Positions 19,801 to 27,851 of a stretch of DNA of 64,000 nt are shown piece after piece (position 1 is the first letter of the stretch; every line of letters starts with the position of its first letter). The DNA is from Ruminococcus sp. GTDB lineage: Bacteria > Bacillota > Clostridia > Oscillospirales > Acutalibacteraceae. The DNA is taken from positions 1-64,000 of the forward strand of contig JAFLSK010000002.1 in the NCBI GenBank assembly GCA_022510945.1, read 5' to 3'. The notes under the pieces are model-generated. The model saw only the letters and a program-made list of their open reading frames with translations, ran no database searches and was not told the DNA's origin. The translations under genes and the position numbers were made by a program.

Positions 19801-20009
19801 CAATGCGCAAGAACAGCGGCTTCGAGGTTATGGACCACATCTCCGTCACCATCTCGGGCAACGATAGAATCGCCGAGCTCGTGAAGAAGAACGAGCAGTC
19901 TATCTCCTCCGACGTCCTCGCCGACTCAATCACCACCGCCGACTCATCCGACGGCAGCGAGTGGAAGCTTAACGGCGAATCCGTAACAATCAAAATAGAA
20001 AAGGTATAA
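16863..20009 (+). CDS. ileS: Isoleucyl-tRNA synthetase
   Basis: [22 protein letters not shown] (HIGH) and KMSKSKGN (KMSKS); start corrected to 16863 with AAAGGTGG RBS. Confidence 0.97.
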   Translation: [1048 protein letters not shown]

Positions 20010-20065
20010 TCCAATTCGCAATTCGCAATGCTCAATGCGCAATTATAATTTGGAGATAAACTTCA

Positions 20066-20416
20066 GTGAAAAACGAAAATATTGTCGTAGTCAAAAGCAA
20101 GTTATTTGCTTTAAGAATAATCAAATTATATAAGTATTTGATAAATACTAAAAAGGAATATGTCCTCTCCAAGCAGGTTTTGCGTAGCGGCACAAGCATA
20201 GGCGCAAACGTAAGAGAAGCAATACGCGGTCAGAGCAAGGCTGATTTTTATGCAAAAATGAACATTGCTCTGAAAGAATGCAGCGAGACTGAATATTGGC
20301 TCGAACTGCTCTGCGAAAGCGAATATATAGACAAAACCGCGTTTGACGATATTTATAAGGATTGTAAAGAGCTTATCAAAATACTTATGGCAATAACTAA
20401 AACTCAAAATATTTAA
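20066..20416 (+). CDS. Four helix bundle protein (23S rRNA intervening-sequence protein family)
   Basis: YVLSKQVLRSGTSIGANVREAIRGQSKADFYAKMNIALKECSETEYWLELL. Confidence 0.9.
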   Translation: MKNENIVVVKSKLFALRIIKLYKYLINTKKEYVLSKQVLRSGTSIGANVREAIRGQSKADFYAKMNIALKECSETEYWLELLCESEYIDKTAFDDIYKDCKELIKILMAITKTQNI

Positions 20417-20419
20417 TTA

Positions 20420-20456
20420 AACACCTCGAGTATGTTGTAACATAGTCGAGGTGTTT
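20420..20456 (+). terminator. Terminator of four helix bundle gene
   Basis: AACACCTCGA...TCGAGGTGTT followed by ttta. Confidence 0.75.
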
Positions 20457-20734
20457 TTATCTTATTGTTTTCCCATCGCAGTAGTTCCCCAAATTCGCAC
20501 ACATTTTCTAACAAGTAAAATAATTGCGAATTGCGAATTGAATTAAATGCGCAGAACGTTTCCTCTAAGGAAATAATTGCGAATTGCGCATTGCGCATTG
20601 CGAATTGGAAAGGCGCCATGCGCCTTTCTTTCCCGCAGGGAAAAATAAGTTGTATAAAATCAACAAAGTTGATGGTTTAGCTTTGTGGATTTGAACAATC
20701 TTATAGAAAAATTACATAAAAAATATAAAAATGC

Positions 20735-20763
20735 TTGAAATTTTTCGTGTTTTTGTTGTATAA
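20735..20763 (+). promoter_or_regulatory. Sigma-A promoter for giant secreted protein
   Basis: TTGAAA - N17 - TATAAT. Confidence 0.8.
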
Positions 20764-20769
20764 TGCTAA

Positions 20770-21018
20770 GGTAAATAAATGTGGGTTAGTGCGCGAAACT
20801 TCGTGCCGACGGATTTTTGACCGACTCAGCGGTGAAGCGGGCAGTTCGTGCTGTCGCGTGACAAACGTAAAGCCGCCTGAGGTTTGAGTTCAATCGAGTG
20901 TGAACTACCTTCAAATCTCCGCTCTCCCGGAATTTGGTCAGACGGGAAAAAGTACTGATAATTTCGTAAACCTTGCTCACAGCCTTTATATTTGAATTTA
21001 GAAAATGGAGGTAAAAGT
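20770..21018 (+). ncRNA. Long, apparently structured 5' leader of unknown class
   Basis: About 250 nt between promoter and ATG with complementary segments such as TTTGAGTTCA...TGTGAACTACCTTCAAA. Confidence 0.4.
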
Positions 21019-24000
21019 ATGAAAACACAAATCAAACGTTTATCAAAATCAACGTTAGCTGTTATCATGACTATCTGCATGCTTATATCGTGCTTGATGG
21101 TTGGTACGATTACGACTAATGCTGCTTATAGTAATCACTTTATTGAGTATAATAGCGCAGGTTCAGGCAAAGTCTACTTTAATTCCAGTGGTTCTTTAAC
21201 TATCACCCCTGAGTCGACTGGTAAAATGTATTTCCATATCTGTCGTGATGACTGGGGGAATGATGGTTGGTTCGGTAATGGTCAAACTGTTACATCTTAT
21301 AACACTGAATATTCGCAAACTCAATACAATAGCAGCTGGGATGGTATAAATGTTACTCAAGGTGTAGCTTTAACTTTTCAGTTAACCCAGGAAGGTACTA
21401 CTGTAAAGTATAAAGTCTCTCTTGCTGCCACCGCCGACCCGAAATATTACGTAGCAGATTGTTCAAGCCTTACTGGTTCAAGTTCTAGTGAATTGACCAC
21501 TAAATCAGGCAATGACTACTCAAGAAGTTATTCCGGTAACAATCAAACGTATGAGTTTAGAATTAAGAAAGATAGTGCTTATGTAGACGTTCAAGGATTT
21601 ACTGATGGCGGCGGTTTAGATGAAATATACTGGGTACAAGGCAAAACCAATGTTATCGCATTCACTCCGTCAAACAATGGTTGTACAGTTACTATAACAT
21701 TTAATTCGTCTACTAATAAAGTCACAGTAAAAGCAACCGGCGGTACTGCGCCCAAGACGAGATATTATATTGTAGGTCCAAGTCCGATTGGTAAGAGTTG
21801 GACCGACTACACAGATTCTAATTATGAATTGACCGATAACGGAGACGGCACCTATTCAAAGACATATACTTCCGGTTTAAATGCCAACACAAACTATGAT
21901 TTCTTTATTAATAAATACACTAGCTCAAATAGTTTTGTGTATTCTTATAATGTCAATATTAGTAGTTCTGAAAATGTTACTACGGGAAGTAACGGCAATA
22001 ATATCAGATTTAGTATTGGTAAGTCAGGTTTTACCTCTGTTACAATAACATATAATCCGTCTACCGGAGCTCTTAACATATCCGCAGTATTCCCCGAAGA
22101 AAAATATTATGTAACGGGTGCGGGTGCAACTAATGATGATGACGGTCTTAATGGTTCTCAGAGATGGGGCGATACTCCTTCAAACGGTCTTATGAAAAAG
22201 GGCACCGGCAATACATATTCTATAACATATACCGGCGTAAACAAAGGAACATATAGAATAAAAGTAAAAAAAGCAGATACTTGGAACGGTGCATGGGGTG
22301 CCAGCGCAACATCAAGTTCCGGTAATGCTATATCAGGTATATCCGATAGCGACGGTAATGCACTGTTCCAGATTACTAAGAACAATGCGACTGTTACCGT
22401 AACACTCGACCTTGATTATAATAACGGTTACGGTTGGGTTACTGTAACTGCACAAAGCAGCGAACAGGATACAAACGTAATCTACGTTGATAATCAGACA
22501 AATCAGACTGTATATTTCTATGTATATAGCACCGGTGGTGCTAAACCTGTAGGTGACTGGAATGGTCTGAAGCTGGAAAGCGGTGCATCAAATGCTACCT
22601 CAGCTGCTAACGGTATTTCCGTTTCAATGCAGAGCGGTATGTACGTTATCACCGGCCTTACAAAGGGTCACTATATTATCTTTAGCTTTGAGGGTGGTAG
22701 TTCCGCTACTCAATCTTCTCCTTATACGGTAACATATGGCTCGACTTACACCCTTACGAAAAACAGCAGCGGCAAGATTATAGCTGATGTTCAGACAGGC
22801 ACCGGCTCTGAAAGTGACTTCGTAGTATCGGTTAAAGGTAACCCGGGATATATCGACGACGACTTCTGGGATAACCCGAGAGAAATGACGAGCCGTGACG
22901 ACCTCAGAGCTTACCTTTATTCATATGAGGTTCCGAATATTTATTCAGCTACACACACCGATGAATTTAAAATTCAGATTGATTATTTGAAGAACTCATA
23001 TACATTCTGTGCTCAAGCAAATAGCGGACAGATAACTGCTCCGAGTAGTAAACCAACATCATATAATACTTGGCGTTCTGATCAGGCAAGCTTTAAATTC
23101 TCCCATGAGTCCAATTATAAATACACAATATGGGTCGAAATCAGCAAACCTTCCGATAACGAAGGTAAACCTGACGAAGTATTTGTATGGGTTACCAAAG
23201 AACTGTTAGGAACTGACGAAGTATATGCACATGTAAACGTATATGCTAAGGACGGTATGGTTCGTGATAATTTCTCCGGTCTTGGTAAAATGGCGGATAC
23301 AGAAATCATCAACAGCGACTATGTTCAGGGTATTGCAGACGGAACTCCCGCAGCCGGCAACGCAAGCGAAGGCTACCAGACCGCTGTTGCAACAGTAGGC
23401 CAGCCGATTCAGGTGAAGACTACACTTACCAGCACTTACAAAGATAAGTACTATGTAAGAGGATTCTGTATCAACGGTAGAACCTACGATATCTATGAAT
23501 GGAACGAAGACGGTGTATATACGCTCGATTACGTTATTCCTGATTCCTATGGGGATTCCGGTTCGCCAACATTCCTCGAGATTACTCCTGTTTACTATCT
23601 TAAGAATACTGATAACACTGTAGTTCTTCAGATCAGTAACTTCGACTCTATCAGAGAGTCTACCGGAAAAGCCACCAAAGGCGGTTGGGGTAACACATTC
23701 TATGCATACTTCTACTACGATAACGCTGATGATGCCCTCGGTCAATATCCGGGTCAGCCGGTTATCTATCAGGGTGGTATCGGCTATGTCCAGGTTCCAA
23801 TCAAGGTTACTCCTAAAGGCTCAGGTACAGGCGAGGTTAAAGGTCTTACTTTCAATAACGGCAACTTTGATCAGGTGCATGCTACCCTTATGGGTTGGCA
23901 GTCAAGCAATGATTACCAGTGCCAGACATACGACTACGACGACTTCGTAAAGATTTACAAAGAGAAGAATCCAACTCTTATCAACTTTACTATCCAAAAC

Positions 24001-26394
24001 AGAACCAGCAAGGATAACCCAGCTTCCGGTAGTATATCGTCTTCATACTCTGATGACCAAATGAAAAGCACATTTACTAACGGTTGGAACACGCTCAGAA
24101 ATTATAATGGACTTCCTGTTGACCTCTTTGGTAATGCTCTTGACTCCAACCAGCAGAGTAAAACTCCTCTCAGAGTTGTATCCAACGGTTATGTTAAGAG
24201 TAGTGTAGGTACTTATGCTACAGAATGGATAGTATTCGCTCCGAACGGAACACAGTACAATCTTGTTACTAATGGCGATTTGAAAGGTCTCCCGCCTTCA
24301 GCTTTAGTTATAAATAATGCAGATAATTTCTCTAACTATGACAACATTTCGAACGAAGGCGAAAAAATATCAAAATATAAGGCCCTCTATGAGACCCTTA
24401 AAGCATCATATGAAGGCGTACCTGTACTGATTACTTACGAGAAGAACCTCTATCAAACTAATGCTAACCGTCTCGACGGTCGTTGGACCTATGCTACGGC
24501 AGCAGACAAAGCTTCCGCAAATATCATTATCGAATATCGCGATAATGACAGTGCAAAATGGACTGAAGATCCGTTTAAAGACGGTACAAACGAGGGTAAT
24601 CACACAGGCGCTAAGGCGTACTTCACAGGCGAATATAATGGCCAGACATCTGTTGAAGATGTATTAAGTAACCCGAACGAGTACTTCCATTTTAATGCTC
24701 AGAACGGTACGGCTACGACCTCAGGTCAGTATGTATTTGACCACTGGGCACTCTATGACGAAGCAGAAGGCACATATACTGAAATTGATACGAACGGCTC
24801 GACAGTAGGCTCGCACATCAAGATGGGTGATATCACCCTCGTAGCTCGCTTTAAGCTTGTAACAAGCGGATTCCTTACACTTTCTCACGAGCTGTTTACC
24901 GATAAAACATACTTCGGTTTTGGTAAAACTGAGATTAAGGTTGATATTTATAACGATGATGGTTCGTTCTATAGACCGATTTCCGACTGGACTGAAGGTG
25001 CAGTTACAATCAACAGTTCTTACATCAAATCAAACTCTTCAAGAAACGTTATTGTAACACTGAGAACTACAAGTGGAGCTTATGATAATTTTGTAAAATT
25101 TGGTATTAACCGTGAATCTGGAATCAACTCCCGATTCTTTACAAGTAGTTTGGGTGTACCGGATGTGATTGATACAAGTCGAGGCGGAGTCAGCACAAGA
25201 ATGTTAGACTTCAGTATAGCAGATTTGTTCGACGATAGTAACAATCAGGAAGTTAAGTCAATTACTTATTACTCTTATATCACGACTCAGAAGTATACCT
25301 ATGATATTACCTACAAATACAACAGCAGAATCTGGGGTACACAGACCTATAAGGTAGCTGGCACATTCTACGAAAGTGATTTTGAGAAGTACGCAAGTGG
25401 TACTAAATTACTTGAACAGTTCATTATTGATAGTGCTCCTGCAGAGAAAAACTTCAAAGAGACAGTTACCTGGGATCCTTCTGATTCCACTAAGATAACT
25501 CAGTCCTACGCTAACAACAAATTCACTGTAACACTTACAGCTAAGCAGGAAAAAGACACTAAGATAACAGCTCGCTTCAACCTGCCGTTTGCTTATGGCA
25601 GCCATAAAGCTAACGAAGAATTTACTGTAGATATAGGCACAGACGGTCTCTTCAAGGAAAACGGTAAGTTCATCACAGCCGAGAAGATGAATGGCGGTAA
25701 GTACTTCAACCACTGGCTCATTACCGACTTGAACGGTAAGGAAATTGCAAAGTGCTTCTACATTGATTTCAACTTCTCCGCTTACCAGAATGTTAAGGTT
25801 ACACCTGTTTACACAGAGAAAGATAATTACTATCAGGAAGGTCTTGAAGAGAAGCAGGGTGCTACAGTAAGCTTCCTTGAGGATTCCCGTAACCAGTGGA
25901 ATGACAATGCTGGTTCAAACTCCGAAGCTAATCCTGGTGACGTAGTATTCACAGACTTCCAGCTTGCATTCTCCTACAAGAGTCTCCAACTCAACAAAGA
26001 AAGTGCTGATAATTACAAGATTGGTCTCTTCATCGAGGATCTCGGCCAGTTGTATGACCTTGGTAACGGTAAGCAGACCGATATGAGCAAATACGAGGGT
26101 AACTTCGAAAGCTCGGCAGATGCGTTAAAGACACAGCTGAGCGGTAGTAAAGGTTCATTCGTAGGCACACCGGCAGCAAATATTAAACTTTCTCTTGGAG
26201 ACCTTGACAACAAGAACCAAATGCATTATTATTACTATATGTACGCGAGTGCAAACGGACAAACATACTCCAGAACTAATAAGGTATTCAGAGCATACGC
26301 TTATATCGGTGTTAAGGATGCTAACGGTAAGTGGACATATGAAGTTAGTGAAACTCCGGTTTACTTCACAATGTATTCTCGCGTTAATGGTTAA
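21019..26394 (+). CDS. Giant (about 1791 aa) secreted protein with repeated putative glycan-binding modules
   Basis: Signal peptide; tandem YYV/YYI-starting beta-rich modules (about 21430-22455); GGAGGT RBS; no LPXTG or dockerin seen. Confidence 0.8.
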   Translation: MKTQIKRLSKSTLAVIMTICMLISCLMVGTITTNAAYSNHFIEYNSAGSGKVYFNSSGSLTITPESTGKMYFHICRDDWGNDGWFGNGQTVTSYNTEYSQTQYNSSWDGINVTQGVALTFQLTQEGTTVKYKVSLAATADPKYYVADCSSLTGSSSSELTTKSGNDYSRSYSGNNQTYEFRIKKDSAYVDVQGFTDGGGLDEIYWVQGKTNVIAFTPSNNGCTVTITFNSSTNKVTVKATGGTAPKTRYYIVGPSPIGKSWTDYTDSNYELTDNGDGTYSKTYTSGLNANTNYDFFINKYTSSNSFVYSYNVNISSSENVTTGSNGNNIRFSIGKSGFTSVTITYNPSTGALNISAVFPEEKYYVTGAGATNDDDGLNGSQRWGDTPSNGLMKKGTGNTYSITYTGVNKGTYRIKVKKADTWNGAWGASATSSSGNAISGISDSDGNALFQITKNNATVTVTLDLDYNNGYGWVTVTAQSSEQDTNVIYVDNQTNQTVYFYVYSTGGAKPVGDWNGLKLESGASNATSAANGISVSMQSGMYVITGLTKGHYIIFSFEGGSSATQSSPYTVTYGSTYTLTKNSSGKIIADVQTGTGSESDFVVSVKGNPGYIDDDFWDNPREMTSRDDLRAYLYSYEVPNIYSATHTDEFKIQIDYLKNSYTFCAQANSGQITAPSSKPTSYNTWRSDQASFKFSHESNYKYTIWVEISKPSDNEGKPDEVFVWVTKELLGTDEVYAHVNVYAKDGMVRDNFSGLGKMADTEIINSDYVQGIADGTPAAGNASEGYQTAVATVGQPIQVKTTLTSTYKDKYYVRGFCINGRTYDIYEWNEDGVYTLDYVIPDSYGDSGSPTFLEITPVYYLKNTDNTVVLQISNFDSIRESTGKATKGGWGNTFYAYFYYDNADDALGQYPGQPVIYQGGIGYVQVPIKVTPKGSGTGEVKGLTFNNGNFDQVHATLMGWQSSNDYQCQTYDYDDFVKIYKEKNPTLINFTIQNRTSKDNPASGSISSSYSDDQMKSTFTNGWNTLRNYNGLPVDLFGNALDSNQQSKTPLRVVSNGYVKSSVGTYATEWIVFAPNGTQYNLVTNGDLKGLPPSALVINNADNFSNYDNISNEGEKISKYKALYETLKASYEGVPVLITYEKNLYQTNANRLDGRWTYATAADKASANIIIEYRDNDSAKWTEDPFKDGTNEGNHTGAKAYFTGEYNGQTSVEDVLSNPNEYFHFNAQNGTATTSGQYVFDHWALYDEAEGTYTEIDTNGSTVGSHIKMGDITLVARFKLVTSGFLTLSHELFTDKTYFGFGKTEIKVDIYNDDGSFYRPISDWTEGAVTINSSYIKSNSSRNVIVTLRTTSGAYDNFVKFGINRESGINSRFFTSSLGVPDVIDTSRGGVSTRMLDFSIADLFDDSNNQEVKSITYYSYITTQKYTYDITYKYNSRIWGTQTYKVAGTFYESDFEKYASGTKLLEQFIIDSAPAEKNFKETVTWDPSDSTKITQSYANNKFTVTLTAKQEKDTKITARFNLPFAYGSHKANEEFTVDIGTDGLFKENGKFITAEKMNGGKYFNHWLITDLNGKEIAKCFYIDFNFSAYQNVKVTPVYTEKDNYYQEGLEEKQGATVSFLEDSRNQWNDNAGSNSEANPGDVVFTDFQLAFSYKSLQLNKESADNYKIGLFIEDLGQLYDLGNGKQTDMSKYEGNFESSADALKTQLSGSKGSFVGTPAANIKLSLGDLDNKNQMHYYYYMYASANGQTYSRTNKVFRAYAYIGVKDANGKWTYEVSETPVYFTMYSRVNG

Positions 26395-26415
26395 TATGAT
26401 GTTTGGAGGGATTTC

Positions 26416-26565
26416 ATGAAAAAGAAATATTTATCTCCCGAATTTGATTTCCATGAGATTGAATTTGTTGAGGACATTTTAAACATAAGCGATCCGCATG
26501 AGACAAAGTCCGGTACCGGTAGTGGCGGTGGTGCTGGTGAAACCGACGGCCCATTAGACTGGTAA
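26416..26565 (+). CDS. 49-aa peptide, putative RiPP-like precursor or small secreted peptide
   Basis: MKKKYLSPEFDFHEIEFVEDILNISDPHETKSGTGSGGGAGETDGPLDW; tttggaggg RBS; 21 nt after the giant ORF; shorter than the ORF-track cutoff. Confidence 0.75.
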   Translation: MKKKYLSPEFDFHEIEFVEDILNISDPHETKSGTGSGGGAGETDGPLDW

Positions 26566-26577
26566 AACACATAATTT

Positions 26578-26603
26578 GCAGGCAGTACTGCGGTACTGCC
26601 TGC
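26578..26603 (+). terminator. Terminator after 49-aa peptide gene
   Basis: GCAGGCAGTAC-TGCG-GTACTGCCTGC then tttt. Confidence 0.85.
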
Positions 26604-26628
26604 TTTTACAAACTAAGGTTGTGAAATT

Positions 26629-27501
26629 ATGAAAAAATTAAGAAGAATTTCTGCTTTATTTTTATCCTTAATTTTAATTGCTGTTACGGTGGTGCAGATC
26701 AATGCTGCCACGGTTTATCAGCTTGACGGTTATTCCTATACTGTAATAAGTACCGGTCTTATTTCTCTTTATGACTGGGATAATCGCTCGACGACTTTAA
26801 CTGTTCCTGAAAAATTAGGCAATAATTATTTTTATGAAATAGGCGATTATTCAATTAGAGGGAACTCCGTGATAACCGTTCTCGACCTAAAAAATGCAAA
26901 ACGCCTGAACCGTATTGGCATTATGGCGTTTGAGAATTGCCCGAACATCTCCGGTGAGGTTTTTATTCCGTTTACTGTCGGTCAAATCGGACTTGGCGCA
27001 TTCCAGGGTTGCACTTCTCTCGAAACTGCGACCATTGATGCGAACGTTAGTGCCATTCCGGCGCAGTGCTTTAACGATTGCACTTCCTTGAAGAATGTTG
27101 CTCTTCCGAGTATGCTGTCTAGGATTGAGAAGTTTGCTTTCGCTGATTGCACTTCTCTCGAGTCGATTTTGATTCCAAAAAACGTTGTGTATATCGACCC
27201 GACTGCTTTCGAGAACGATGATAACCTAGTAATTCACTGTTACGCTAATTCGACCGCGCACCAGTTCGCTGTCGAGAATGGTTACAAATTTTTCCTCGTT
27301 GACCGAATTCTCGGCGATGTTAACGGAGATAGGAGCATTGATATTCTCGATGTAACCCGCATTCAGAAGTATAGAGCTGATCTTGTTACGTTTGATGAGG
27401 CTGAACTCGAGCGCGCTGACGTTAACGGCGACGGCAAGGTAACAATCCGCGACGCAACTTTGATTCAGATGTTTATTTCAGAGACAATCACAGAATTTTA
27501 G
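26629..27501 (+). CDS. Secreted leucine-rich repeat (BspA-type) protein with C-terminal dockerin type I
   Basis: LGAFQGCTSLETATIDANVSAIPAQCFNDCTSLKNVALP...; ILGDVNGDRSIDILDVTRIQKYRADL / RADVNGDGKVTIRDATLIQMFI. Confidence 0.9.
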   Translation: MKKLRRISALFLSLILIAVTVVQINAATVYQLDGYSYTVISTGLISLYDWDNRSTTLTVPEKLGNNYFYEIGDYSIRGNSVITVLDLKNAKRLNRIGIMAFENCPNISGEVFIPFTVGQIGLGAFQGCTSLETATIDANVSAIPAQCFNDCTSLKNVALPSMLSRIEKFAFADCTSLESILIPKNVVYIDPTAFENDDNLVIHCYANSTAHQFAVENGYKFFLVDRILGDVNGDRSIDILDVTRIQKYRADLVTFDEAELERADVNGDGKVTIRDATLIQMFISETITEF

Positions 27502-27512
27502 TATAAAGATGA

Positions 27513-27534
27513 AAAGCAACCGCTGAGGTTGCTT
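27513..27534 (+). terminator. Terminator of LRR-dockerin gene
   Basis: AGCAACC-gctga-GGTTGCT then T tract. Confidence 0.75.
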
Positions 27535-27557
27535 TTTTTCTTTGCGTGATATATAAT
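27529..27557 (+). promoter_or_regulatory. Putative promoter of PqqD operon
   Basis: TTGCTT - N17 - TATAAT, overlapping the upstream terminator. Confidence 0.6.
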
Positions 27558-27587
27558 TAAAAAGAAATAATATGCGAGGTAATTGCT

Positions 27588-27851
27588 ATGAAGATAAAAG
27601 AAAATTTCTTGCTGCGTAAAATTTCCGACGCCTACGTTGTAGTTCCCGTAGGCTCAGCCGTGGTTGATTTCAGCGGGCTCGTTAACCTCAACGAGAGCGG
27701 CGCTCTGCTCTTTGAAAAATTGCAGAACGGTGCAGAGGAATCCGACCTCGTCGCGTTACTTCTTGAGGAATACGACGTGAGTGAAGAGCTCGCCCGTGCA
27801 GATGTTAAGAAATTTATTGAAAAGGTAAAGGACGCTGATATCCTTGGATAA
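27588..27851 (+). CDS. PqqD family protein (RiPP recognition element-like)
   Basis: SDAYVVVPVGSAVVDFSGLVNLNESGALLFEKLQNGAEESDLVALLLEEYDVSEELARADVKKFIEKV. Confidence 0.9.
   Translation: MKIKENFLLRKISDAYVVVPVGSAVVDFSGLVNLNESGALLFEKLQNGAEESDLVALLLEEYDVSEELARADVKKFIEKVKDADILG

Larger units (their letters stand above)
20011..20608. mobile_element. Putative small element: four-helix-bundle gene bounded by imperfect inverted repeats (20011-20053 and 20573-20608)
   Basis: Revcomp of left end ATAATTGCGCATTGAGCATTGCGAATTGCGAATTGG vs right end ATAATTGCGAATTGCGCATTGCGCATTGCGAATTGG. Confidence 0.5.

Noticed and set aside
20764-21018. c-di-GMP (GEMM) or cobalamin riboswitch
   Set aside because: Fragments such as gtaaagccgcc look tempting but the conserved cores of those classes are not present; left as unknown leader.
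27588-27851. PQQ biosynthesis operon
   Set aside because: A PqqD homologue alone is not evidence for PQQ; no PqqA, B, C or E nearby.
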